This document shows positions 21,045 through 29,347 of a stretch of 64,000 bases of DNA, in pieces; the first letter of the stretch is position 1, and each line of letters begins with the position of its first letter. Where the stretch lies: positions 349,887 to 413,886 of the forward strand of contig NZ_KQ948763.1 of assembly GCF_001514205.1 (NCBI RefSeq), in the 5' to 3' direction. Position numbers and translations under genes: made by a program. The notes beneath the pieces were generated by a model. That model was not told where the DNA came from and ran no database searches. It worked only from the letters and a program-made list of their open reading frames with translations. Source of the DNA: Streptomyces griseoruber (GTDB taxonomy: Bacteria; Actinomycetota; Actinomycetes; Streptomycetales; Streptomycetaceae).

Positions 21045-21599
21045 ATGGAACAGACCGCGTTGCGTCCCAAGCCCCTGCCCGGCCGGGAACCCGGCGGCGG
21101 TGCCGAGCGGGGCGGCCGGGCCCACCGTCCGCGCGCCGCGCGCCGCGCTGGCGGCCGGCTGACGATCCTGCTGCTCGGCCTGGTCGCCGGTGCGGTGCTG
21201 CTGCTCTGTGGTGCCGGGCTGGGCGTGGTCGGGGCGACCGTGCTCGGTAGGAGCAGGCCGGGGGAGTTCCAGGGCCTCACCGGCCGCGGGGGTCCGGGAC
21301 CCACCGCCCCGGCCGCCCCGTCGCCCCGGCCGGTCCGTGCCACCCTGGGCCTGGAGGCCGTGGACGCCGAGAGGCAGGGCGCCCGGATCGTCGCCGTCCA
21401 CGTGCCCGGCCCCGGGTACTCCGCGGGGCTGGTGCGCGGTGACGTCCTGCTGGCGTTCGGCGGGACGCGGATCGACTCGGCGACCGATCTGGCGCGCGTG
21501 GTCGACGAGGCCCGCCCCGGCCGACGAGTGACCTTGACGCTCCGTCATGAGGACGGCGCCCACCGGCAGGTGAGGGTGACGCCGGGTGTGGTCGTGTGA
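21045..21599 (+). CDS. Membrane-anchored PDZ-domain protein
   Basis: 184-aa protein: about 38 hydrophilic, Arg/Pro-rich residues, one membrane helix (~39-67, LTILLLGLVAGAVLLLCGAGLGVVGATVL), a Gly/Pro/Ala linker, and a C-terminal PDZ domain (~100-182) with a recognisable GLVRGDVLLAFGGTRIDSATDL core and RPGRRVTLTLRHEDG strand. It resembles the PDZ tail of HtrA-type proteases, but no protease domain is present. It probably binds exposed C-termini or partner proteins outside the membrane. Genes on both sides are unrelated. Confidence 0.75.
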   Translation: MEQTALRPKPLPGREPGGGAERGGRAHRPRAARRAGGRLTILLLGLVAGAVLLLCGAGLGVVGATVLGRSRPGEFQGLTGRGGPGPTAPAAPSPRPVRATLGLEAVDAERQGARIVAVHVPGPGYSAGLVRGDVLLAFGGTRIDSATDLARVVDEARPGRRVTLTLRHEDGAHRQVRVTPGVVV

Positions 21600-21797
21600 G
21601 GTCACACGGCCCGGAAGCGGCCGGTGAGCCCGCGCTCGTCGTCCAGGACGTGGCAGGCGAGCCCGACGGGAGCCTCGCGGCCGGCCGCCCGCCCTCCCAC
21701 GGCAGCCGCGAGGCGAGCCGGGCGGGCACCTCCCCGCCCGGTGGATCGTTCGTCGCGCCACTGGTCAAGGCCGCCCCCGCAGGGCCACCATGAGCCC

Positions 21798-22439
21798 ATG
21801 CCCGGCACCCTTCTCGCCTTCCTCGGCGCCTGTACGCTCATCGCCGCCTCGCCCGGACCCAGCACCGTGCTGATCATCAAGCAGTCGCTGCGCAGCCGCC
21901 GCGCCGGCTTTCTGACCGTCCTCGGCAACGAGACCGGCGTCTTCGTCTGGGGCGTCGTCGCCGCGTTCGGCCTGACCACCCTGCTCGCGGCCTCCGAACT
22001 GGCGTACGACGTGATGCGCGTCGTCGGCGCGGTCGTCCTGGTCTGGTTCGGCGTCCAGGCGCTGCGCCAGGCCCGCCGCATGAAGCGGGACGGCGACGGC
22101 TCGGCCGACGCCATGGACGGGGACGGGGACACCCGGGAGCTGAGCGGCCGGGCGTCCTACCGGGCCGGGCTGCTGCTGAACCTCGCCAACCCCAAGGCGG
22201 CCGTCTTCGCCCTGTCCTTCCTGCCGCAGTTCGTCCCCGAGGGTGCCCCGCACCTGCCCGCCATGGTGGGCCTCGCCGCCCTGTGGGCCGTCTACGAGGT
22301 CGGCTACTACGGCCTCTATGTCTGGTTCGTCGGCCGGATGAAGGACGTGCTGTCCCGGGCCGGGGTGCGCCGGCGCCTGGAGCAGGTCTCCGGCGGCGTG
22401 CTGGTGCTCCTCGGCGTCCGCATGGCGCTGGAGAGCTGA
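21798..22439 (+). CDS. LysE/RhtB-family amino-acid exporter
   Basis: 213-aa inner-membrane exporter of the LysE/RhtB family. The N-terminus has the signature AASPGPSTVLIIKQSL...RRAGFLTVLGNETGVFVWG, with a transport-related SPGP, and LLNLANPKAAVFALSFLPQFV lies in the second half. About six membrane helices; the cytoplasmic loop (~93-115) is charged and Gly/Asp-rich. Substrate cannot be assigned. ATG 21798 starts directly in the first helix. The preceding 198 bp hold no recognisable gene. A conserved hairpin repeat follows. Confidence 0.85.
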   Translation: MPGTLLAFLGACTLIAASPGPSTVLIIKQSLRSRRAGFLTVLGNETGVFVWGVVAAFGLTTLLAASELAYDVMRVVGAVVLVWFGVQALRQARRMKRDGDGSADAMDGDGDTRELSGRASYRAGLLLNLANPKAAVFALSFLPQFVPEGAPHLPAMVGLAALWAVYEVGYYGLYVWFVGRMKDVLSRAGVRRRLEQVSGGVLVLLGVRMALES

Positions 22440-22460
22440 CCGGACCCGGGCACCACCGCC

Positions 22461-22528
22461 CTGGGGCGTGTGGCGAAAGTCCCGGCTCGCCTCCGGGCGG
22501 ACGACGCTGCTTTCGACACACGCCCCAG
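22461..22528. repeat. Streptomyces-type inverted repeat, probable terminator
   Basis: 19-bp arms with one mismatch (22461-22479 with 22510-22528; right arm CTTTCGACACACGCCCCAG) enclose a smaller hairpin CCCGG...CCGGG (22481-22497). From memory this CTTTCGACACACGCC motif recurs between genes in many Streptomyces genomes. It sits 22 bp after the lysE-like stop and can act as its terminator. Confidence 0.7.
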
Positions 22529-22609
22529 CCGCGCGAACCGGCTCGCGCGGCTCCCGCTGTCCGGGCAGGATGCTGCCCGTAGTCACCGTCACCACCGAGG
22601 GAGACCCGG

Positions 22610-23737
22610 ATGACCGGCACCGCGCCCGCGCCCTTCACCGCCGACGACTACCGGGCCCGTATGGCACGGGCCGCGCGCGAGGCCGCCGACGCCGGACTCG
22701 CCGGGCTGCTCGTGGCACCCGGACCCGACCTCGTCTGGCTCACCGGCTACGCGCCCCCCGCCGCCACCGAACGGCTCACCCTGCTCGCCCTCGCCCCCGG
22801 CCACGACCCCGTCCTCGTCGTCCCCACCCTGGAGGCCCCGGACGCGGCGAAGGCGGCCGGTGCCCCGGCGCTCACCCTGCGGGACTGGACCGACGGCAAG
22901 GACCCCTACGCCGTCACCGCCGGCCTCCTCGAGCCACGCGGCCGGTTCGGCGTCAGCGACAACACCTGGGCGATGCACCTGCTGGGCCTGCAACGGGCCC
23001 TGCCCGGCACCTCCTACGCCGCGCTCACCGAGGTCCTGCCGATGCTGCGGGCCGTCAAGGACCCGGCCGAACTGGAGCTGATGGCCGCCGCGGGCGCCGC
23101 CGCCGACCGGGCGTTCGAGGAGATCCGCACGATGCCCTTCGCCGGACGCCGCGAGTCCGAGGTCGGCGCCGACCTCGCCGGCCTGCTGCGCCGGTTCGGG
23201 CACTCCCAGGTCGACTTCACCATCGTCGCCTCCGGCCCCAACGGCGCCAACCCGCACCACGAGGTCGGCGACCGCGTCATCGCACGCGGTGACATGGTCG
23301 TCCTCGACTTCGGCGGCCTCAAGGACGGCTACGGCTCCGACACCTCCCGCACCGTCCACGTCGGCGAACCCACCGACGAGGAGCGCCGGGTCCACGACCT
23401 CGTCCGCGAGGCCCAGGAGGCCGGCTTCCGCGCCGTACGGCCCGGGGTCGCCTGCCAGGAGGTCGACCGGGCCGCCCGCGCGGTCATCGCCGACGCCGGG
23501 TACGGCGCGTACTTCATCCACCGCACCGGCCACGGCATCGGCGTCACCACCCACGAGCCGCCGTACATGATCGAGGGCGAGGAACAGCCCCTCGTGCCCG
23601 GCATGTGCTTCTCCGTGGAACCCGGCGTGTACCTGCCCGGCCGGTTCGGGGTACGCATCGAGGACATCGTCACCGTCACCGAGGACGGCGGCCGCCGCCT
23701 CAACGACACCACCCGCGAGCTGGTCGTCGTCGGCTGA
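22610..23737 (+). CDS. M24-family Xaa-Pro aminopeptidase/dipeptidase
   Basis: 375-aa cytoplasmic metallopeptidase that cleaves Xaa-Pro bonds. N-terminal creatinase-type domain (~10-150) followed by the pita-bread catalytic domain. All five metal ligands are in place: Asp in VVLDFGG, Asp in GSDTSRT, His in HRTGHGIG, Glu in FSVEPG and Glu in RIEDIV. ATG 22610 follows GGGAGA. Length is normal for prolidase-like PepQ/PepP proteins. It precedes a phosphotransferase-like gene by 61 bp on the same strand and may be co-transcribed. Confidence 0.9.
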   Translation: MTGTAPAPFTADDYRARMARAAREAADAGLAGLLVAPGPDLVWLTGYAPPAATERLTLLALAPGHDPVLVVPTLEAPDAAKAAGAPALTLRDWTDGKDPYAVTAGLLEPRGRFGVSDNTWAMHLLGLQRALPGTSYAALTEVLPMLRAVKDPAELELMAAAGAAADRAFEEIRTMPFAGRRESEVGADLAGLLRRFGHSQVDFTIVASGPNGANPHHEVGDRVIARGDMVVLDFGGLKDGYGSDTSRTVHVGEPTDEERRVHDLVREAQEAGFRAVRPGVACQEVDRAARAVIADAGYGAYFIHRTGHGIGVTTHEPPYMIEGEEQPLVPGMCFSVEPGVYLPGRFGVRIEDIVTVTEDGGRRLNDTTRELVVVG

Positions 23738-23798
23738 GCCCGCCCCACCGAGCCACCCCCAGGAGTCCGGCACCCACCCGAACGGCAACGGCGCGATC

Positions 23799-24731
23799 AT
23801 GACCCAGGCACCGACACCCACCGCGGACACCGTCCGCCGACTGGTCCGCGCGCTCCTCAAGGAGGGCGACCGCGGCGGACCGGGACCCCAGGTGCGGCCC
23901 GTCGCCGAGGAGGGCGGGCACTGGACCTGGTGGGTCGGCACCCGCCATGTGCTGCGGCTCGCCCCCGACCACGACGCCACCGTCCGCCAGCGCCGCGAAC
24001 TGCGGCTGCGCGACCTCGTCCGCCCCCATGTGCCCGTCGCCGTGCCGACCGGCGTCGCGCACGGCGAGTGGTCGCCCGGACTCACCTACACCCTGGACAC
24101 CAAGGTGCCCGGCGGCACCGCCGAGGAGCACGACGTGTCCGCCGTCGGCGAGGCCGACCTCGCGGGCCTCCTCGGCGGACTGCGCGAGGTACCGCCCCGG
24201 CAGGCCGAGGCGCTCGGTGTGCCGCGCACCGCCCCACGCTCCCTGGAGGCGCTGCGCCGCATGGCCGTGGCCGCCGCCGACACCCTCGCCCGCGCCGACG
24301 AGTTCGACCCCGGGCGCCTGCACCAGCTCACCCAGGCCGGCGCGGCCCAGCTCGCCGCGCAGCCCGCCGCCGCCGTGCTCGTCCACCACCGGCTGCGCGG
24401 CGAGCACCTCGTGGTCAGCGCCGACGGCCGGGTCCGGGGCGTCCTCGACTGGACGGACGCGGTGATCGGCGACCCCGCCGAGGACATCGCCGGACTCGCC
24501 CTCGCCGTGGGCTCCGGCGCCGCCGTCCGCGCCGCCACCCTCGCCGGCTACGGCGCCCGCCCCTGTCTGCGCGGCCTCTGGCTGGCCCGCTGCGACAGCG
24601 TCACCCGCCTCGCCGACCGCCTCGGCGGCCGCGGCACGACCCCCCTCGCCCTCCTGCACACCCAGCTCCGCCACGCCTGGGAGGCGATCCTGCTGGAGCG
24701 GACGACGGAATTCCGGGAGGACGAGGAATAG
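23799..24731 (+). CDS. Phosphotransferase-fold protein with degenerate active site
   Basis: 310-aa aminoglycoside-phosphotransferase/choline-kinase fold protein. The N-lobe binds nucleotide poorly by motif (WVGTRHVLRLAP), and the C-lobe carries VLVHHRLRGEHLVV followed by VLDWTDAVIGDPAEDIAGLA. In active members the first motif is HGDxxxxN; here the catalytic Asp is Arg198 and the metal-binding Asn is His203, while the second metal Asp (Asp217 of LDWTDA) is kept. It may therefore be a non-catalytic binder or use another residue. No close ribosome site; AGGAG is about 35 bp upstream. Not to be read as an antibiotic-resistance gene on this evidence. Confidence 0.8.
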   Translation: MTQAPTPTADTVRRLVRALLKEGDRGGPGPQVRPVAEEGGHWTWWVGTRHVLRLAPDHDATVRQRRELRLRDLVRPHVPVAVPTGVAHGEWSPGLTYTLDTKVPGGTAEEHDVSAVGEADLAGLLGGLREVPPRQAEALGVPRTAPRSLEALRRMAVAAADTLARADEFDPGRLHQLTQAGAAQLAAQPAAAVLVHHRLRGEHLVVSADGRVRGVLDWTDAVIGDPAEDIAGLALAVGSGAAVRAATLAGYGARPCLRGLWLARCDSVTRLADRLGGRGTTPLALLHTQLRHAWEAILLERTTEFREDEE

Positions 24732-24737
24732 AGGAAT

Positions 24738-24808
24738 AGGGGCGCGGGGCTGCGCCGATGCGCGGCTCCGCCGCGTGGGCGCGACCAGCCACGACGATCC
24801 CGCACCCG
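24738..24808. repeat. Common Streptomyces intergenic repeat, probable terminator
   Basis: Begins AGGGGCGCGGGGCTG, contains the hairpin CGCGGC-TCC-GCCGCG (24761-24775) and continues GCGCGACCAGCCACGACG. From memory this is one of the most frequent dispersed intergenic sequences of Streptomyces chromosomes. It lies between convergent genes and would terminate both. Confidence 0.75.
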
Positions 24809-24852
24809 GCGGACGGACAGAACACACCACCCGGGACCCCGCACCGCACCCC

Positions 24853-26598
24853 TCACTCCTGCAACAGCACCACGCACGACTCCCCGGGCACATGCAGCAG
24901 CCCGTCCGCCCCCGGGACGGCCACCGGCTCCCACGCGGCGAGCACCCGGGCCGGGCGGGGGCCCAGCGGGATCGCCGCCGGGTTCCCGCCCAGGTTCACC
25001 ACCACGCGGACGTCCCCGCGCCTGAAGGCGAGCCAGCGGGCCCCGGCGTCCTGGGCGACCTTGATGTCCGCGAGGTCGGGATCGGTCAGGTCCGGCTGGC
25101 CGTGCCGCAGCGCGATCAGCTCGCGGTACCAGGCCAGCACGCGCGCGTGGGGCGCCCGCCCCGGCTCGGACCAGTCCAGGCAGGAGCGGTCCCGGGTCGC
25201 CGGGTCCTGCGGATCCGGTACGTCCGCCTCGGCCCAGCCGTGCGCCGCGAACTCCCGCCGCCTGCCCCGCCGTACCGCCTCGGCCAGCTCGGGATCGGTG
25301 TGGTCGGTGAAGTACTGCCAGGGCGTGCCCGCCGCCCACTCCTCGCCCATGAACAGCATCGGTGTGAACGGCGCGGTCAGCGTCAGCGCCGCCGCGCACG
25401 CGAGGAGCCCGGGGGACAGGGCCGCCGCGAGCCGGTCGCCCTGTGCCCGGTTGCCGACCTGGTCGTGGGTCTGGGAGTAGCCCAGCAGCCGGTGCGCGGG
25501 GACGCGGGAGCGGTCCAGCGGGCGCCCGTGGTGCCGGTCCCGGAAGCCGGAGTACCCGCCGTCGTGGAAGTACCCGCCGGTGAGGGTCCTGGTGAGCGCG
25601 GCGAACGGATCACGCGCGAAGTCGGCGTAGTAGCCCTGGGACTCCCCGGTGAGCGCGGTGTGCAGGGCGTGGTGGAAGTCGTCGTTCCACTGGGCGTGCA
25701 GCCCGAGTCCGCCCTCGCGGCGCGGTGTGATCAGCCGCGGGTCGTTCAGGTCGGACTCGGCGATCAGGAACAGCGGCCGGCCCGTGTCGGCGGCGAGCGC
25801 GTCCACGGCCGTCGACAGTTCCTCCAGGAAGGGGTACGCGCGCGTGTCGGCGAGCGCGTGCACCGCGTCCAGCCGCAGCCCGTCGAGCCGGTAGTCCCGC
25901 AGCCAGGCCAGCGCACTGCCCAGCAGATACGCCCGCACCTCGTCCGAGCCGGGCGCGTCCAGGTTGACGGCCGCGCCCCAGGGCGTGTGATGGCGCTCGG
26001 TGAAGTACGGGCCGAACTCGGGCAGGTAATTGCCGGACGGTCCCAGGTGGTTGTGCACGACGTCCAGGACCACGCCCAGGCCCAGACCGTGCGCCCGGTC
26101 GACGAACCGCTTCAGCCCCTCGGGGCCGCCGTACGGCTCGTGCACCGCCCAGGGCGAGACCCCGTCGTACCCCCAGCCGTGCCGGCCCGGGAACGGACAC
26201 AGGGGCATCAACTCCACGTGGGTGACGCCGAGTTCGGCCAGATGTCCCAGGCGCCCGGCGGCCGCGTCCAGGGTGCCCTCGGCGGTGAACGTGCCCACGT
26301 GCAGCTCGTAGAGGACCGCGCCCGGCAGCGGACGCCCCGGCCACGGGACACGCCAGTCGTACCGGTCCTGGTCGACGACCGCGCTCAGGCCGTCCGGCCC
26401 GTCCGGCTGACGGCGCGAGCGCGGGTCCGGGCGGACCGGGCCGTCGTCCACCGCGAAGCCGTACCGCGTGCCGTCCGCGGCCTCCGCCTCACCCGTCCAC
26501 CAGCCGGCCCGCTCCGGATCCGGCCGGAGCGCGCGGGTGACGCCGTCGCACTCCAGCGTCACCCGGCCGGCCTGTGGTGCCCACACCTCGAACTGCAC
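24853..26598 (-). CDS. treZ: Malto-oligosyltrehalose trehalohydrolase TreZ
   Basis: 581-aa GH13 hydrolase that releases trehalose from the maltooligosyl-trehalose made by TreY. N-terminal E-set domain (~1-85), then the barrel beginning GAVLYELHVGTFT. Catalytic residues by family position: nucleophile Asp244 (DGLRLDAVH), acid/base Glu281 (LIAESDLNDPR) and Asp379 (SQTHDQVGNR). The C-terminal beta domain ends FRRGDVRVVVNLGGN...SCVVLLQE. TreY and GlgX, which supply its substrate, are encoded on the same strand 4-8.5 kb upstream, separated by unrelated genes, so treZ has its own promoter. Length fits TreZ (~560-600). Confidence 0.95.
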   Translation of the reverse strand: MQFEVWAPQAGRVTLECDGVTRALRPDPERAGWWTGEAEAADGTRYGFAVDDGPVRPDPRSRRQPDGPDGLSAVVDQDRYDWRVPWPGRPLPGAVLYELHVGTFTAEGTLDAAAGRLGHLAELGVTHVELMPLCPFPGRHGWGYDGVSPWAVHEPYGGPEGLKRFVDRAHGLGLGVVLDVVHNHLGPSGNYLPEFGPYFTERHHTPWGAAVNLDAPGSDEVRAYLLGSALAWLRDYRLDGLRLDAVHALADTRAYPFLEELSTAVDALAADTGRPLFLIAESDLNDPRLITPRREGGLGLHAQWNDDFHHALHTALTGESQGYYADFARDPFAALTRTLTGGYFHDGGYSGFRDRHHGRPLDRSRVPAHRLLGYSQTHDQVGNRAQGDRLAAALSPGLLACAAALTLTAPFTPMLFMGEEWAAGTPWQYFTDHTDPELAEAVRRGRRREFAAHGWAEADVPDPQDPATRDRSCLDWSEPGRAPHARVLAWYRELIALRHGQPDLTDPDLADIKVAQDAGARWLAFRRGDVRVVVNLGGNPAAIPLGPRPARVLAAWEPVAVPGADGLLHVPGESCVVLLQE

Positions 26599-26735
26599 GG
26601 ACGGTTCCCCTTACGTCTGCTCACCGTGATGTAGCCGGGTCCATCGTGCTGCAAACGGCATCCGTCCAGCGGGCAACACCCCCGTCGAAGGGGGTGTCTT
26701 CGGCCACGCGCGCGTGCGAGCGTTTACCCGTTTTC

Positions 26736-26764
26736 TGGACACCCGGGGTTCACTGACCGACAAT
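26736..26764 (+). promoter_or_regulatory. Candidate leaderless promoter of FHA-protein gene
   Basis: TGGACA (26736-26741) and GACAAT (26759-26764) are 17 bp apart, and the GTG start follows only seven bases later with no ribosome-binding sequence. Transcription would begin at or next to the start codon. Confidence 0.5.
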
Positions 26765-26771
26765 CACCAGC

Positions 26772-27323
26772 GTGACGTCGTCTTTCGAGGTGAACCCGTA
26801 CCCCGCGCGGTTGTCCGACGCGGAGCGCGACAGGGCGCTGAAGGTGCTCCGTGACGGCGTCGCCATGGGCCGGCTGTCGCACGACACCTTCATCCGCCGC
26901 ATGGAACTCGCGCTCGCCGCCCGCCGCTCCGACGAACTGGTCGCGCTCACCGCCGACCTGCCCAAGGAGAACCGCCTCTCCCGCGTGGTCTTCGGCTCCG
27001 TCGAGGCCGTCTCCGGGTTCACCGTGCGGCTGCGCCGGGCCTGGCAGGCCGAGCGGCTGCCCAAGCTGCTGCTGCCGCACCCCGGCACCGAACAGGCGCT
27101 GCGCATCGGCCGCGACCCCGTCAACGGGCTGCGGCTGACCCATGAGAGCGTCTCGCGGGTGCACGCCGAACTCACCCGCCAGGGCGGCATGTGGGTGCTG
27201 CGCGACCTCGGCTCCACCAACGGCACCACCGTCAACGGCCGCCGGGTCATCGGCGCGGCCGTCGTCCGCGAGGGCGACCAGGTCTCCTTCGGGAAGATCG
27301 TGTTCCGCCTCTCCGTGAACTGA
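26772..27323 (+). CDS. DUF1707-FHA domain protein
   Basis: 183-aa cytoplasmic protein. DUF1707 domain (~9-62, with the typical RLSDAERDRALKVLRDGVAMGRL), a linker, then a forkhead-associated domain (~95-182) with the phosphothreonine-binding signature IGRDPVNGLRLTHESVSRVHAEL and LGSTNGTTVNG. FHA domains bind phosphothreonine made by Ser/Thr kinases such as the Pkn family, so this is a probable adaptor in that signalling; no kinase gene is nearby. GTG start, no visible ribosome site, promoter directly upstream, so leaderless translation is likely. DUF1707 function is unknown. Confidence 0.85.
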   Translation: MTSSFEVNPYPARLSDAERDRALKVLRDGVAMGRLSHDTFIRRMELALAARRSDELVALTADLPKENRLSRVVFGSVEAVSGFTVRLRRAWQAERLPKLLLPHPGTEQALRIGRDPVNGLRLTHESVSRVHAELTRQGGMWVLRDLGSTNGTTVNGRRVIGAAVVREGDQVSFGKIVFRLSVN

Positions 27324-27425
27324 ACCGGGCAACCGCCGCCCCGCCCACCCGGACCCGGCTCGGCCGGCTTGCCCGGGTAACGGCGGATACGGCGGTGTTG
27401 ACGTACCCCCGCGCCATGACTCAGG

Positions 27426-28826
27426 GTGCGTAGACCGGATACGCCCGGTGAAGCGACGGCGCCGTCATGGAGGTCTGCCCTGCCGCCACTCCTCCGCTAC
27501 CCGACCGTGGACGAACTCGCGGCCCACGCCGCCGCGCTCGCCGCCCGCCACCCCCGGGACGCCAGGCTGCGCCGGGTCGGCGTCTCCCGGGCCGGCACCC
27601 CGCTGTGGCTGCTCTCCGTCGGCCGGGGCACCCGCCAGGTCCTCGTCGTCGCCGGACCGCACGCCAACGAGCCCGTGGGCGGCGCCACCGCCCTCAGACT
27701 GGCCGAACGGGCCCTCGCCGACCCCCGGCTCACCGAGGGCGCCGACGCCACCTGGAACCTGCTGCTCTGCCTCGACCCCGACGGCCTGCGCCGCAACGAG
27801 GGCTGGCTGACCGGTCCCTACAGCCTCGGCCGCCACTTCCGGCACTTCTTCCGGCCCGGCTTCCTGGAACAGCCCGAATGGCTGCCCGACGGGGCGGCCG
27901 CCGCCGCGCTTCCGGAGACCCGGGCGCTGCTCCGCCTCCAGGACGAACTGAAACCTTTCTTCCAGTGCTCGCTGCACGGCGTCGACGTCGGCGGCGGCTT
28001 CGTCGAACTCACCCGTGACCTGCCCGGCCTCGACCGCCGCATGGCGTACGCGGCCGCCCGGCTCGGCATCCCGCGCGAACTCGGCGCGTACGACACGCTC
28101 TACTGGCCGGTGCTGGGCCCCGCCGTCTACCGGATCCCGCCCCCGCGCCGGCGCGACCTGGCCGCCGCCATCACCGAGGCCGCCGTCGAGTCGACCTGGT
28201 ACCACCCGCACCGGCACGGCACGGTCACCGCGGTCGTCGAGGCGCCCATGTGGGGCGTGGCCGCCGTCGAGGACGGCTCCCCGCCCGCCGACCGGGACGC
28301 GGCGCTGCGGGCCGTGAGCGGCGCCCTGCGCCACGACACCCGGGTGCTGGAGGACCTCCTCGCCCGGGTGCGGCCCCGGCTGCCCGCCACCCCCGAGGCC
28401 GACCGGCTGCTGGCGCCCGTCGACGACTACCTCCTGGTCTGCCCCGGGCTCGCCGACGCCTGGGACCCCGGCACCGCCGACCCCGGGCGCCCCCTTCCGC
28501 CGCTCAGCACCGCCCATCTGACCGCCCTGCGCATCGCCGGCCGGCGCATCGCCGTCCGCACCGCGGGCCTGCTGCACCAGCTCGTCACCGGCGCCGAGCA
28601 CGACCCGGCGGGAGCCCTGCCGGAGCTGGACGCGCTCATCGACCGCTGGTGCGCCGCCTTCCGGGACGACTGCCAGGCCCGCTGGATCCCGGTCGCCCGC
28701 CAGGTGGAGTACCAGGCGCGGGTGGTGCTCGCGGCGTTCGAGCTGGCCGGGCGGCCCCCTCGGCCCACGCGTTCGGGTGAGCCGGACTGGGGAACCCAGG
28801 CCGCCGTGCCGATGCACCGGGAATGA
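27426..28826 (+). CDS. M14-family zinc carboxypeptidase-like protein
   Basis: About 466 aa without a signal peptide. M14 zinc-binding pattern: PHANEP (His and Glu ligands) and the third ligand His in CSLHGVD; LLCLDPDGLRRNEGW and YHPHRHGTVTAVVEAPMWG are further family-like segments, the last holding the region of the catalytic Glu (VVEAP). A long C-terminal helical part (~290-450) is shared with the paralogue at 29335-30594. GTG 27426 is the best start, but it has no clear ribosome site, so the true start may differ. The stop overlaps the start of the SSI-type inhibitor gene (ATGA), so the two are coupled. Substrate unknown; amino-acid or peptide deacylation is possible. Confidence 0.82.
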   Translation: MRRPDTPGEATAPSWRSALPPLLRYPTVDELAAHAAALAARHPRDARLRRVGVSRAGTPLWLLSVGRGTRQVLVVAGPHANEPVGGATALRLAERALADPRLTEGADATWNLLLCLDPDGLRRNEGWLTGPYSLGRHFRHFFRPGFLEQPEWLPDGAAAAALPETRALLRLQDELKPFFQCSLHGVDVGGGFVELTRDLPGLDRRMAYAAARLGIPRELGAYDTLYWPVLGPAVYRIPPPRRRDLAAAITEAAVESTWYHPHRHGTVTAVVEAPMWGVAAVEDGSPPADRDAALRAVSGALRHDTRVLEDLLARVRPRLPATPEADRLLAPVDDYLLVCPGLADAWDPGTADPGRPLPPLSTAHLTALRIAGRRIAVRTAGLLHQLVTGAEHDPAGALPELDALIDRWCAAFRDDCQARWIPVARQVEYQARVVLAAFELAGRPPRPTRSGEPDWGTQAAVPMHRE

Positions 28827-29281
28827 GACACTCGCACTCCCTTCCCCCGGTACCCCTGCGGCGCGTCCTGCTGCCGGCCACGGCCGCCCTCCTCCTCGCC
28901 GCCGGTGCGGCTCCGGTACGGGCGGCCTCCCAGGACCCCCAGCCCGGCAACTGGCTCCAGCTCTCCGTCACCCGGGACACCGCCCCGTCCGACGACACCC
29001 GCGGCACCCTGCTGCTGTGCGGCCCGCCCCAGGGCCACCGGCGCGCCGCCGAGGCCTGCGACCAGCTCACCGCGGTGAACGGCGACCTGCACGCCCTCCC
29101 GGCCGCCCAGGACACCGTCTGCACCCTCGTCTACGCCCCGGTGACGGCCCACGCCAGCGGACAGTGGAACGGACGGGCCGTCGCGTACACCGAGACCTTC
29201 GCGAACGCCTGTGAGATGGGGGCCCGCACCGGCGCGGTGTTCGCCCTGGACGACGCCGGGGCCGCCGCACCCGGAGCCTGA
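28823..29281 (+). CDS. Subtilisin-inhibitor-like (SSI family) secreted protein
   Basis: 152-aa exported protease inhibitor. Signal peptide ~1-35. Four Cys at 66, 79, 100 and 130 match the two disulfides of Streptomyces subtilisin inhibitors, and CTLVYAPVT and WNGRAVAYTETFANACEM are the reactive-site and C-terminal blocks. By alignment to the SSI CPMVYDPV loop, the P1 residue is Leu102 with the bond Leu102-Val103, which suits proteases preferring large hydrophobic residues. The ATG overlaps the stop of the M14 gene by four bases, an unusual coupling of an intracellular peptidase with an exported inhibitor. A hairpin follows. Confidence 0.88.
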   Translation: MRHSHSLPPVPLRRVLLPATAALLLAAGAAPVRAASQDPQPGNWLQLSVTRDTAPSDDTRGTLLLCGPPQGHRRAAEACDQLTAVNGDLHALPAAQDTVCTLVYAPVTAHASGQWNGRAVAYTETFANACEMGARTGAVFALDDAGAAAPGA

Positions 29282-29309
29282 CCGCGGCAATGAAAAGGCC
29301 GTGAAAAAA

Positions 29310-29347
29310 GGGGGCGGCGCGGGAGGTGAGTGCCCTACGCCGCCCCC
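29310..29347. terminator. Hairpin between convergent SSI and M14 genes
   Basis: 10-bp perfect stem GGGGGCGGCG (29310-29319) with CGCCGCCCCC (29338-29347), preceded by a run of A on the plus strand. The right arm lies inside the last codons of the minus-strand M14 gene. Confidence 0.6.

Noticed and set aside
21602..21797. Possible C-terminal gene remnant on the minus strand (ends LACHVLDDERGLTGRFRAV)
   Set aside because: Looks protein-like over about 20 residues only and the upstream frame overlaps the lysE-like gene; no family recognised.
23799..24731. Antibiotic resistance by aminoglycoside or macrolide phosphorylation
   Set aside because: The catalytic motif is degenerate and the fold is shared with many non-resistance kinases.
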